64,000 bases of DNA, taken from positions 124,001-188,000 of the forward strand of contig CANMRT010000004.1 of assembly GCA_947500415.1 (NCBI GenBank), written 5' to 3'. Shown one piece after another: positions 9,384 through 17,682 of this stretch (position 1 is its first letter; every line of letters begins with the position of its first letter). Source of the stretch: an uncultured Roseicyclus sp. Lineage in GTDB: Bacteria; Pseudomonadota; Alphaproteobacteria; Rhodobacterales; Rhodobacteraceae. Under the pieces are notes generated by a model, which was given only the letters and a program-made list of their open reading frames with translations, ran no database searches and was not told where the DNA came from. A program made the translations under genes and the position numbers.

Positions 9384-10625
9384 CTACTGCCGGTCGCGGA
9401 TCGAGTAGACGATAAGGGCCAGGATCGACCACGCCACCAGCAAGAACAGCCCCGCCTGCGCCAGGATCATTGTACTGCGCGGATACTCCGGCCCCTCCGG
9501 CACAGTCGGCTCGATATAAACAGCCAGATACCGACTTTGCCGCGCCGCATTGGTCCGCGCCAGGTCAAGGGCGGCCACAGCCAGGCCATTCGTCGTCTCT
9601 GCCAATTCACGCGCGACCAGCAGCCCCTCGTATTCCGTCATCAGGTCAGAGTACGCCTCGTCTATCCCTTCCGAGCCGATGGCATTGAACGTCCCCCGCT
9701 CCTCCGCAATTCGCGACCGGATCGCCTCGATCCGCTGACGCATCTGTTGCAGGCGCGTGTCGTCCGGGTTCGACGTGTTCGCGCGCATCAGGTCATATTC
9801 CACCAGCACTTCAGCCAACTGTTGCTGCAGATTGGTCAGAACGCCCAAGCGCCCCTCAAGATCGATCTCCGGGTCCACAATCTGCGTGCGTGACCGGAAC
9901 CCGGCCAAATCCTCACGCGCGCGGACCAGCCGCTCAGTCGTGACCGCAAGGTCGGCCTCCGCATAACGCACCGAGTCGCTCCGCACCGCCGCGTTCAACT
10001 CATTCAGCAGCGCCTGACTTTCCTCGATAATCGCCTGCGTGATGCCGTGCGCAGTCTCCGGATCAAAGGCCAGCACCTGCAATTCCATCAGTCCGGTCGC
10101 CTGATCGTAACTCAGGCGTACAACGCGCTGCCAATAGCTGACGAAATCCTCGATCGTCGCGTCAGGTGACAGCGCAAAGACCGGGTCGCGCGCGTGGGTC
10201 TGCGCATAATGCGCCGGCAAATCCTGCCGTTCCAGCAGCCGCTCCACCAAGGTCTGGCTCTCGATAAACTCATGCAGGATGTCGCCATCCACATTCGCAG
10301 GGCCCGCGGCAAGCTGCGTGATCCCACCCAGCAAATCCGTGGGCATCGTCATCTCGTTCGACCGCACCGTGAACCCCACAGTCGAGGCATATTGCGGCGT
10401 CGCGCGGTCGTTCAGGTAGAACCAAGCCACCCCAAACGGCACCACAACCAGCAACAGGAACGACAGGATCTGCCCCCAATGGCGAAACCGCATCCGCGCG
10501 GGCCCAACCGTCGCGCGCACCTGTATAACGCGGCCCTGTTCGGCCCCTGCCTTCGCCGCCGCCGCGATCCGCGCAGCCGCCACATCATCCGTTTCCACCA
10601 GTTTCGGTTTCGGCATCGTCGACAT
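9384..10625 (-). CDS. kpsE: Capsule export inner-membrane protein (KpsE/PCP-3 type)
   Basis: The protein has one N-terminal membrane segment (SFLLLVVVPFGVAWFYL), a long periplasmic region rich in predicted coiled coil (from about residue 150, with repeated LxxLxxQLAE and IRSRIAEER patterns), and a second C-terminal membrane segment (LFLLVAWSILALIVYSI). This is the architecture of polysaccharide co-polymerase/exporter proteins that link the KpsMT transporter to the outer-membrane channel. The ATG at 10625 (MSTMPKPK) is chosen; ATGs at 10643 and 10616 are alternatives. A longer frame to 10757 would run into the divergent kpsM. No outer-membrane KpsD-like partner is in the window. Confidence 0.83.
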   Translation of the reverse strand: MSTMPKPKLVETDDVAAARIAAAAKAGAEQGRVIQVRATVGPARMRFRHWGQILSFLLLVVVPFGVAWFYLNDRATPQYASTVGFTVRSNEMTMPTDLLGGITQLAAGPANVDGDILHEFIESQTLVERLLERQDLPAHYAQTHARDPVFALSPDATIEDFVSYWQRVVRLSYDQATGLMELQVLAFDPETAHGITQAIIEESQALLNELNAAVRSDSVRYAEADLAVTTERLVRAREDLAGFRSRTQIVDPEIDLEGRLGVLTNLQQQLAEVLVEYDLMRANTSNPDDTRLQQMRQRIEAIRSRIAEERGTFNAIGSEGIDEAYSDLMTEYEGLLVARELAETTNGLAVAALDLARTNAARQSRYLAVYIEPTVPEGPEYPRSTMILAQAGLFLLVAWSILALIVYSIRDRQ

Positions 10626-10717
10626 ACTGCCCCCGGCGTTCATCACTTGTTGACCAGGCCCATAGATACTGAGTCCCGTTAATTCCGAATGAATGCTCTG
10701 AAAATTCGAGGAACCCG

Positions 10718-11527
10718 GTGACAGCCCACGCCCCACCGCAACGTGCACAGGTCGCAACCAGCAAACTCGGCCGTGCCACCCGCGCCACGCTCGCCCTCAT
10801 GCTGCGCGAGATGTCGACGCGTTATGGCCGCTCTCCCGGCGGCTATGTCTGGGCGGTGCTTGAGCCTATCGGCGCAGTGGTTGTCATCTCCATCGCGCTG
10901 TCGTTCCTGATCCGCGTGCCACCGCTCGGCTCGTCGTTCCTGCTGTTCTATGCCTCGGGCTATCTGGCGTTTTACCTCTACAACTCCCTGCAACAGCACA
11001 TCAGCCTCGCGCTGACCTTCTCCAAACCGCTCCTGATGTATCCAGCCGTTTCCTGGATCGACGCGGTTCTCGCGCGGTTCTTCCTCAACGTGCTCACGGG
11101 CTGTGCCGTTGTCGCAATCTCCATGGCGGGGATCATCTGGTACACGGAAACCAACACCACCCTCGACCTGCCCTCGATCCTGGGCGCGCTTGCAATGATG
11201 GCGCTTCTGGGCCTCGGCCACGGCACGCTCAACTGCGCGCTCGTCGGCCTGTTCCCGGCATGGGCCCACGTATGGGGCATCCTCAGCCGCCCCCTTCTGG
11301 TGGCCGCTGGCGTTTTCTTCATCGTGGAGGATTTGCCCCAAAACGCGCAGGACGTGCTGTGGTGGACCCCGTGGATCCACGCCACAACGCTTTTCCGACA
11401 AGGCGTCTACCCGACCTATCAGCCAGACTACATCTCTTTCACATTGGTGATGCTTTGGGCGCTGATCCCGCTGTTCTTCGGGCTGCTTCTGCTGCGCCGC
11501 CACCGGCAGGACATCTTGATGCAGTAG
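10718..11527 (+). CDS. kpsM: Polysaccharide export ABC transporter permease
   Basis: The 269-residue protein has six hydrophobic stretches. The N-terminal signature LMLREMSTRYGRSPGGYVWA is the start of the ABC-2 permease domain of KpsM/Wzm proteins. GTG at 10718 has GAGGAA five bases upstream. It is transcribed divergently from kpsE-kpsT with about 90 bases between starts, so both promoters lie in that gap. Together the three genes form the inner-membrane exporter for a capsule-like polysaccharide, plausibly the product of the glycosyltransferases at 1690-5680. Confidence 0.9.
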   Translation: MTAHAPPQRAQVATSKLGRATRATLALMLREMSTRYGRSPGGYVWAVLEPIGAVVVISIALSFLIRVPPLGSSFLLFYASGYLAFYLYNSLQQHISLALTFSKPLLMYPAVSWIDAVLARFFLNVLTGCAVVAISMAGIIWYTETNTTLDLPSILGALAMMALLGLGHGTLNCALVGLFPAWAHVWGILSRPLLVAAGVFFIVEDLPQNAQDVLWWTPWIHATTLFRQGVYPTYQPDYISFTLVMLWALIPLFFGLLLLRRHRQDILMQ

Positions 11528-11530
11528 CGT

Positions 11531-11998
11531 TCAGACCCGGTGATATGGGGAGCCCGACAGGATCGACGCCGCGCGATACAATTGCTCGGACAACATCACG
11601 CGGGCCAGCATATGCGGCCACACCATCTTGCCGAGCGAAATTGCCAGATCGGCCTGCGCGCGAAAGCCGGGGTCCGTGCCGTCCGCCCCGCCGATCACAA
11701 TCGCCAGGTCGCCCGAACCGCGATCTCTCTGCGCCCCAAGACGCTTGGCGAAATCGGGCGAGGTCATTACATCTCCGCGCTCGTCCATCACCCAGAACGC
11801 CTCACACGGCAGCGCGCGGCGCAACAGCTCCGCCTCCGCCGCCATACCGCCGCCCTTGCGGTCCTCAACCTCCACGACACGGCCAAGCGTCAGCCCAAGG
11901 CCACGCCCCGTCTTGTCGAAACGATCAAGATAGTCGTCAATCAGCGCCTTCTCCGGCCCAGCCTTCAGGCGGCCGACAACGCAAAGATGCACCTTCAC
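11531..11998 (-). CDS. rlmH: 23S rRNA (pseudouridine-1915-N3)-methyltransferase
   Basis: The 155 residues match the usual RlmH length. The SPOUT-knot SAM-binding motif VIGGADGTDPGF and the invariant C-terminus YRAASILSGSPYHRV are both present. The enzyme methylates the pseudouridine at position 1915 in helix 69 of 23S rRNA, acting on assembled 70S ribosomes. It lies six bases downstream of rsfS, the common bacterial arrangement, so the two are co-transcribed. Its stop converges on the kpsM stop with three bases between. Confidence 0.96.
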   Translation of the reverse strand: MKVHLCVVGRLKAGPEKALIDDYLDRFDKTGRGLGLTLGRVVEVEDRKGGGMAAEAELLRRALPCEAFWVMDERGDVMTSPDFAKRLGAQRDRGSGDLAIVIGGADGTDPGFRAQADLAISLGKMVWPHMLARVMLSEQLYRAASILSGSPYHRV

Positions 11999-12004
11999 CG
12001 CGGA

Positions 12005-12430
12005 TCAGGTCGCCGGAGCGTCCGCGGGTGGCTGCCACATCTTCTCAAGCTGGTAGAATTCACGCACCTCGGGCCGGAAGACGTGAACCACCACATCCGC
12101 CGTGTCGATCAATACCCAATCACCCGCATCCTTGCCTTCCATCTTCGAGATCAGGCCAAACTCGGTCTTCAACCGCTCAACCAGTTTCTCCGAGATCGCG
12201 GCAACCTGCCGGGTCGACCGACCCGTGGCCACAACCATGTAATCGGCAATCGAAGACTTCCCGCGCAGGTCAATCTGCACGATGTCCTCGGCCTTGTCGT
12301 CATCAAGAGATTGCAGGATCCGCTCCAACAGCGCTTCGCTGGTGTAAGTCGGTTGCGGGCGCGCATTCCGCGCCGGTGCTGCGGCGGTCTGGGCCGCCTG
12401 AGTAAGTCCGGTCAGGACCTTATCCTCCAT
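12005..12430 (-). CDS. rsfS: Ribosomal silencing factor RsfS
   Basis: The 141-residue RsfS/Iojap family protein has the core IVQIDLRGKSSIADYMVVATG and a later GDWVLIDTADVVVHVF followed by REFYQLEKMW. The family binds ribosomal protein L14 and blocks subunit joining in starved cells. An N-terminal Ala/Pro-rich extension of about 25 residues precedes the domain. It is the first gene of the rsfS-rlmH pair. Confidence 0.96.
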   Translation of the reverse strand: MEDKVLTGLTQAAQTAAAPARNARPQPTYTSEALLERILQSLDDDKAEDIVQIDLRGKSSIADYMVVATGRSTRQVAAISEKLVERLKTEFGLISKMEGKDAGDWVLIDTADVVVHVFRPEVREFYQLEKMWQPPADAPAT

Positions 12431-12519
12431 GGCTCACGCGCCTGAATTCCCCGGCGCCGGGCAGGTCCAATATAACAGCACCAATTTCGCATCTCAACGG
12501 AGGGATGGTGATTTGATGT

Positions 12520-12541
12520 GGGGCTGTGCATCCACAGCCCC
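12520..12541 (-). terminator. Hairpin terminator after the secreted unknown protein
   Basis: A perfect nine-base stem GGGGCTGTG/CACAGCCCC with a four-base loop lies ten bases beyond the stop of the minus-strand gene at 12552. It is a strong hairpin without a clear T tract on the minus strand. Confidence 0.55.
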
Positions 12542-12551
12542 AAACGTTGCG

Positions 12552-13064
12552 TCAGTTGCAAGGTTCAAGCGTGCTGATGGACCGCCCAAGCAATCGCCGC
12601 AAGCGCATTTGATCCACCACCGTTATGAAGCCGGCATCCGCATCGGCCAGAAGATCGATCGATACACGCGCCCCGCGCAGGCGCCCCTGCCCCGTGGCGC
12701 AAGGCTCCAATGTGACCGAGAAACTGCCATCCACGTCGATGCCCGCATCCATGTAGTCGCGGATCAGCTCCTGCTGACGCCTCAAACGTATCCGGTCGGG
12801 GTCTGAGAATACGTAATGCCCCTGCTCCGCCGCCCTCCGCAAAACGTAACGCTCAACGAAACGCTGACCCGTATCCGGCAACGTCGCCGACATTGTAGCC
12901 ACGACCCCACCATCGGGCACCGCAACACTGTCCGGCAGCGAAAGCCGCGCAACAAACGCGGCCGGGTCCGCCGTTGTGGGATCTGGTTCGGTCGCCAAGG
13001 CCGGAAGGCAAAGCACAACCAGTGCGGTCCCCAGCAGGGCCGCGCGAATATCCGTTTTCGACAT
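12552..13064 (-). CDS. Secreted protein of unknown function
   Basis: The 170-residue protein has a clear Sec signal peptide (RAALLGTALVVLCLPALA, cleavage near residue 25). The mature part carries the motifs GQRFVERYVLRRAAEQGHYVF and RLRRQQELIRDYMDAGID, and only two cysteines (near the C-terminus) that could pair. No family is recognised. It is transcribed divergently from the DUF2975 gene across an AT-rich 72-base gap, which must contain both promoters. It is monocistronic, ending in a strong hairpin. Confidence 0.72.
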   Translation of the reverse strand: MSKTDIRAALLGTALVVLCLPALATEPDPTTADPAAFVARLSLPDSVAVPDGGVVATMSATLPDTGQRFVERYVLRRAAEQGHYVFSDPDRIRLRRQQELIRDYMDAGIDVDGSFSVTLEPCATGQGRLRGARVSIDLLADADAGFITVVDQMRLRRLLGRSISTLEPCN

Positions 13065-13136
13065 GAGAAGTGATTCCTCTTTTCAAAATGAGTTTTTAAT
13101 GTAAAACATGAAAACAATACTGTTTGGAGTCGAAAA

Positions 13137-13679
13137 ATGAATGAACGCACCTTTCGACGGATTCAGCGCCTTGCACGGGTTCTGAAGCTCGCCTGCACCG
13201 CTTGCCTGATCCTCATGCCCGCCTTCTTTATCTACGCAATCGCGATAGGGCTGGCCGGTGAACCAGCTCTTCAGCGGGAATATGCCGACTATGTCTTGCC
13301 TCCGGTTATTCCACTCTGGACCTTGATCCTGGTGCGCCTGATCCAGGCTGTCAGTGTGCTGCTCATCTTCTACGTCCTATGGCAGATGCGCGGGCTTTTC
13401 GGCCTGTATCTCGACGGTGAAACCATCAGCGATCGCTGCGCCACCCGCATTCGACGTTGTGGTCAGGGCCTCATCTACATCGGTCTTGCTGGGGTCCTCT
13501 CCAACACGCTGATCGTGCTCTTGCTGACCATGGTGAATGAGACTGGGCCGCAAACCCTCGTCATCACCTTCTCTCAAGGCGACATCGGCTTCTTCCTGGG
13601 CGGCGGCCTGATTGTTGTGATCGGCTGGGTCATGGGCGAAGCGGCACGCATTGCCGAAGACAATCGCGGGTTCGTTTAG
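13137..13679 (+). CDS. DUF2975 membrane protein
   Basis: The 180-residue protein has four hydrophobic segments and begins with a short basic cytoplasmic end (NERTFRRIQRLARVLK). The second loop LWQMRGLFGLYLDGETIS is typical of DUF2975 proteins. In many bacteria these sit directly before a small Cro/CI-type regulator, as here, with the stop overlapping the next start. The function of the pair is not established; a membrane sensor controlling the regulator is a guess. Confidence 0.75.
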   Translation: MNERTFRRIQRLARVLKLACTACLILMPAFFIYAIAIGLAGEPALQREYADYVLPPVIPLWTLILVRLIQAVSVLLIFYVLWQMRGLFGLYLDGETISDRCATRIRRCGQGLIYIGLAGVLSNTLIVLLLTMVNETGPQTLVITFSQGDIGFFLGGGLIVVIGWVMGEAARIAEDNRGFV

Positions 13680-13900
13680 TGGAAATCGTGGTCCGACTCG
13701 ATGTCATGCTTGCCCTGCGCAAGATGAAAAGCCGTGAACTTTCGGCGCGCATCGGCATCTCCGAACAGAATCTGAGCCTCCTGAAAAGCGGTAAGGTGAA
13801 GGGCATTAGGTTCGAGACCTTGGCAAAGATTTGTGAGGTCTTGGAGTGCCAACCCGGTGATCTGTTGGAGGCCGTGGCGAAAGATCCGGCGGCGCGTTGA
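13679..13900 (+). CDS. Small XRE-family (Cro/CI) transcriptional regulator
   Basis: The 73-residue protein is a single helix-turn-helix domain: VRLDVMLALRKMKSRELSAR, then IGISEQNLSLLKSGKVKGIR with the recognition helix, then FETLAKICEVLECQPGDLLE. This is the YozG-like group of stand-alone regulators that follow DUF2975 genes. GTG at 13679 overlaps the upstream TAG by one base; a second GTG at 13688 is possible. Three palindromes that could be its operators begin four bases after its stop codon. Confidence 0.85.
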   Translation: MEIVVRLDVMLALRKMKSRELSARIGISEQNLSLLKSGKVKGIRFETLAKICEVLECQPGDLLEAVAKDPAAR

Positions 13901-13903
13901 AAA

Positions 13904-13973
13904 TGCGTTCAAATGGACGGGGTTTTTCTGAAAAATGCGTCCAGATGGACGCACATCCGTTCAACTGAACGCA
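13904..13973. promoter_or_regulatory. Three tandem 18-bp palindromic operator-like sites
   Basis: Sites at 13904-13921, 13936-13953 and 13956-13973 fit TGCGTYCA-NN-TGRACGCA. The middle one is a perfect eight-base inverted repeat with a two-base centre; the outer two deviate at one end. Site starts are 32 and 20 bases apart, close to three and two helical turns. A two-base loop disfavours an RNA hairpin, so protein binding is more likely. They lie between the XRE gene and smc, about 180-250 bases upstream of smc. Confidence 0.6.
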
Positions 13974-14150
13974 TACCCAGAGGGTGCTTGCGCCGTTTTG
14001 CTTACCCCATCATATATTTGCCCATAGCAGGCATATCTTGGGGATAACCTGCCGAAACACGCGATATGAAGCGTGCCTCTGTTGACTCATAGGGGGGCTA
14101 TCCGGAAACTCACCCGACCCAAGAATCGAAGTTAGACAGGCAGACATCCC

Positions 14151-17100
14151 GTGCGGTTTACCAAGCTCAGGCTCAATGGATTCAAATCCTTCGTCGACCC
14201 CACGGACCTCGTGATCGCCGATGGATTGACCGGTGTGGTCGGCCCCAACGGCTGCGGAAAATCCAACCTTCTCGAGGCGTTACGCTGGGTGATGGGCGAA
14301 AATCGCCCGACAGCCATGCGCGGCGCTGGCATGGAAGATGTGATCTTCGGCGGCGCCGCCACCCGCCCCGCCCGCAACTTCGCCGAGGTCTCGCTTCAGA
14401 TCGACAATGAGGACCGTTTGGCCCCCGCTGGCTTCAACGAAGAAGACCAAATCGACATCGTCCGCCGTATCACCCGAGATGCCGGAAGTGCTTATAAACT
14501 AAACGGAAAAGACGTCCGCGCCCGCGATGTCTCAATGTTGTTTGCCGACGCCTCCACTGGCGCGCACAGCCCCGCGCTCGTCCGTCAGGGCCAGATTTCC
14601 GAGCTCATTAACGCCCGCCCCAAAGCCCGCCGTCGTGTGTTGGAAGAAGCCGCCGGCATCTCCGGCCTTTACCAACGCCGCCACGAAGCAGAGCTGAAAT
14701 TGAAGGCGGCAGAGACCAACCTCGCCCGCATCGACGATGTACTCGAACAACTCGCGTCACAGCTTAACGCCTTGGCAAGACAGGCAAAACAAGCCGCACG
14801 CTACCGCGAAATCGGGTCCGAGCTGCGCCTTGCCGAAGGCCTGTTCCTGTTTCTGCGCTGGCGCGACGCCGATGAAGCCCGCCTCCGCGCCGAGGACGCT
14901 CTGCGACAAGGCCTGACCACAGCCGCCCAGGCCGAAGCCGCCGCGCGCGAGGCCGTGAAAGCCCGCGAAGCCGCCGAAGAGGCACTCCCCCCACTCCGCG
15001 AAGAAGACGCCGTCGCCGCCGCGATTCTCCAACGTTTGCTGGTAGAACGCGACTCGCTTCAAGCCGAAGCGGACCGCGCAGAAGCCGCGGTCGAGACCCT
15101 CACCGCCCGCATCGCGCAAATCGACCGCGACCGGGAGCGTGAAGAAACCCTGAACGCAGACGCCAGTGAAACCGTTGAGCGTTTGAGGACTGAACGCGTT
15201 GAGCTTCAAGGCAAACAGGACGGGCAGGATGAACGCCTCGCTCTGGCCCGCGACGAAGTCACCGACGCGCGGTCCGTTCTTGCGGGGCAAGAGGCGGAAC
15301 TCTCTGATCTTACTGAACAATCCGCCGCGCTCGCAGCCCGCCACCAAGCCATCGAGCGTCGGATTGGTGAGGCCGGAAAGGCCGTTTCTCGCAACGAGAA
15401 TGATGCGGAAGCCGCCAAGTCCGCCGCGTCCGAGGCAGCCACGCGTCTCGAGACCCTCAAGCGCGAAGCTGAGGACGCCGCCAACGCCCTGACCCGTGCC
15501 ACCGACCTCGCCGCCCGCGCGGAAGAGGCTTTGTTATCCACCGAAACCGCCCGCGCCGATGCGCAAACGACGGAAGCGGAAGCACGCTCCGCCCGGTCTG
15601 AAGCCGAGGGCCGCGCAGGCACGTTGGACGCAGAAGTCACGGCGCTGGCCCGCGTGTTGGAACGAGATCGCGGAGATGGCGGCCAAGTCCTTGACGAAGT
15701 TAGCGTTTCTCCTGGTTTTGAAGCAGCGATTGGCGCAGCCCTCGCCGACGATCTGAAGGCCGCCCGTGCCGAAGCCCAGGGCGCATCCGGCTGGTCGGAT
15801 TTGCCCGGCTACGACACCTCCGCTCCCCTTCCAGCTGACGCACAACCGGCATCCGAGGTCACAAGCGCTCCGACAGTGCTCGCACGCCGCCTCTCCCAGA
15901 TCGGGATCATCGACGCAGCCGACGGCGCGCGACTTCAACCTCTCCTGCAACCCGGCCAACGCCTCGTCAGCCGTGAAGGCGACCTCTGGCGGTGGGATGG
16001 TTTCGCGGTAGCGGCCGCCGACGCAGTCTCCACTGCTGCACGCCGGTTGGAGCAGGCTAACCGACTGGCAGAGCTGCAAAAAGAGCAGACAAAGGCCCGT
16101 GCATCGGCAGATGAGGAAACCACAAAACACGACGCAGCCACGGCACGTCTGACCGAGTTGACTGAGGCCGACAAAGCGGCGCGCACGGCCCGCCGCGATG
16201 CCGAGACACAACTCAGCCAGGCGAGCCGTGCGGCCGCGCGCGCCGAGGCGGACCAGAGCGTGTTGGACGGCAAACTGGAAACCCTGCGCCTGACCGCCTC
16301 TCGTCACGCAGAGGAGGCAGAGACCGCGCGCGCTGAACTGGTCCGTGCTCAGGATTCGTTGACGGAATTGGATGACCTGGACGCTGTTCGCCAGAAACTT
16401 GCGGACGTGAAGACCACGGTTGAGGCCGCGCGGATGACCATGCTCGCCAAACGTGCGGCGTTTGATGAGGTCAAGCGCGACGGTGAAGATCGCGTGTCGC
16501 GGATCACCAAAATCGGACAGGAAATCACCAGCTGGCAAAGCCGTTTGACGAATGCGGCGACGCGATTGGCTGAGTTGGAAAAGCGCCGTGGTGAGGCTGA
16601 GGTTTCGCTGGCCGATGCCAAGCAGAAGCCTGGCGAAATTGCAGAGCGCCGGGAAACGCTGGCCGTTCAGATCGCAGAGGCTGAGGCGCGGAAGGCGGCG
16701 GCGGCGGATGCCTTGTCAGTGGGCGAGTCGAACTTACGCGCGGCGACGGCGGCGGAGCGGGACGCGGAGCGGATGGCCTCTGAGGCGCGCGAGGGGCGGG
16801 CTGCGGCGGAAGCGCGGCGGGATGCGGCGGCGGAGGCTGTGCAGGCGGCGGCTGAGCGGATCATGGAAGACACGGAGATGTCGCCGGAGGAATTGCGTGA
16901 ATCCTTGGGGGATTTGCCGGAGCCTTTGCCTTCGCTCGACCGGATCGAGGCGGATGTCATGCGGCTCAGGCGGCAGCGGGATGCGCTTGGCGCGGTGAAC
17001 CTGCGCGCGGAGGAGGATGCGCGGGAGGTTCGGGAGGAGCATGATGGGCTTTTGTCGGAGAAAGAGGACCTGGAAGCGGCGATTGCGAAGCTGCGGACGG

Positions 17101-17606
17101 GGATTGCGTCGCTGAACAAGGAAGGGCGCGAGCGTTTGTTGAAGGCGTTCGACGAGGTGAACGCGAACTTCTCGAAGCTGTTCACGCACCTGTTTGGGGG
17201 CGGGGAAGCGCGGCTGGTGCTGGTGGAATCGGACGATCCGCTGGAGGCGGGGCTGGAGATCCTGTGCCAACCGCCGGGCAAGAAACTCTCGACCCTCTCG
17301 CTGCTGTCGGGAGGCGAGCAGACGTTGACGGCGCTGGCGCTGATCTTTGGGGTGTTCCTGGCGAACCCGGCGCCGATCTGTGTGCTGGACGAGGTCGACG
17401 CGCCGCTGGACGATGCGAACGTGAACCGGTTCTGCGACATGCTCGACGAGATGACCCGCCAGACGAATACCCGGTTCCTGACGATCACCCACCACGCGGT
17501 CACAATGGCCCGCATGGACCGCCTGTTCGGCGTGACGATGGGCGAGCAGGGGGTGAGCCAGCTGGTTTCGGTGGACCTGAAAAAGGCCGAGGCCCTGGTG
17601 GCCTGA
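14151..17606 (+). CDS. smc: Chromosome segregation protein SMC
   Basis: The 1151-residue condensin ATPase has Walker A GPNGCGKS (31-38). Two long Ala/Glu/Arg-rich coiled coils flank a hinge near residues 520-620. The C-terminal head has signature LSGGEQ (about 1052-1057) and Walker B VLDEVDAPLDD. SMC loads on DNA at parS with ParB and organises newly replicated origins. GTG 14151 is used because MRFTKLRLNGFKSFVDP is the conserved N-terminus. Base usage changes within the gene: C-ending codons dominate until about 16.5 kb, G-rich codons after it. The gene stands alone; scpA and scpB are not nearby. Confidence 0.97.
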   Translation: MRFTKLRLNGFKSFVDPTDLVIADGLTGVVGPNGCGKSNLLEALRWVMGENRPTAMRGAGMEDVIFGGAATRPARNFAEVSLQIDNEDRLAPAGFNEEDQIDIVRRITRDAGSAYKLNGKDVRARDVSMLFADASTGAHSPALVRQGQISELINARPKARRRVLEEAAGISGLYQRRHEAELKLKAAETNLARIDDVLEQLASQLNALARQAKQAARYREIGSELRLAEGLFLFLRWRDADEARLRAEDALRQGLTTAAQAEAAAREAVKAREAAEEALPPLREEDAVAAAILQRLLVERDSLQAEADRAEAAVETLTARIAQIDRDREREETLNADASETVERLRTERVELQGKQDGQDERLALARDEVTDARSVLAGQEAELSDLTEQSAALAARHQAIERRIGEAGKAVSRNENDAEAAKSAASEAATRLETLKREAEDAANALTRATDLAARAEEALLSTETARADAQTTEAEARSARSEAEGRAGTLDAEVTALARVLERDRGDGGQVLDEVSVSPGFEAAIGAALADDLKAARAEAQGASGWSDLPGYDTSAPLPADAQPASEVTSAPTVLARRLSQIGIIDAADGARLQPLLQPGQRLVSREGDLWRWDGFAVAAADAVSTAARRLEQANRLAELQKEQTKARASADEETTKHDAATARLTELTEADKAARTARRDAETQLSQASRAAARAEADQSVLDGKLETLRLTASRHAEEAETARAELVRAQDSLTELDDLDAVRQKLADVKTTVEAARMTMLAKRAAFDEVKRDGEDRVSRITKIGQEITSWQSRLTNAATRLAELEKRRGEAEVSLADAKQKPGEIAERRETLAVQIAEAEARKAAAADALSVGESNLRAATAAERDAERMASEAREGRAAAEARRDAAAEAVQAAAERIMEDTEMSPEELRESLGDLPEPLPSLDRIEADVMRLRRQRDALGAVNLRAEEDAREVREEHDGLLSEKEDLEAAIAKLRTGIASLNKEGRERLLKAFDEVNANFSKLFTHLFGGGEARLVLVESDDPLEAGLEILCQPPGKKLSTLSLLSGGEQTLTALALIFGVFLANPAPICVLDEVDAPLDDANVNRFCDMLDEMTRQTNTRFLTITHHAVTMARMDRLFGVTMGEQGVSQLVSVDLKKAEALVA

Positions 17607-17611
17607 GGGCT

Positions 17612-17631
17612 GCTTATCACGCGTGATAAGC
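17612..17631. terminator. Perfect 20-bp palindrome after smc
   Basis: GCTTATCACG is followed directly by its reverse complement, starting five bases after the smc stop. It can form an eight-base stem with a CGCG loop. The following stretch (to about 17690) is unusually rich in G and T. It could be the smc terminator or a protein site; the absence of an immediate T run leaves this open. Confidence 0.45.
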
Positions 17632-17682
17632 GGGGTTAAGTGGTTGGGATTGTTGGGTTTTGGGTTTGGCGTTAAGGTTTTG

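Noticed and set aside
11260-12405. Plus-strand frame of 381 codons opposite rlmH and rsfS
   Set aside because: Pro/Arg/Ser-rich shadow of two highly conserved genes.
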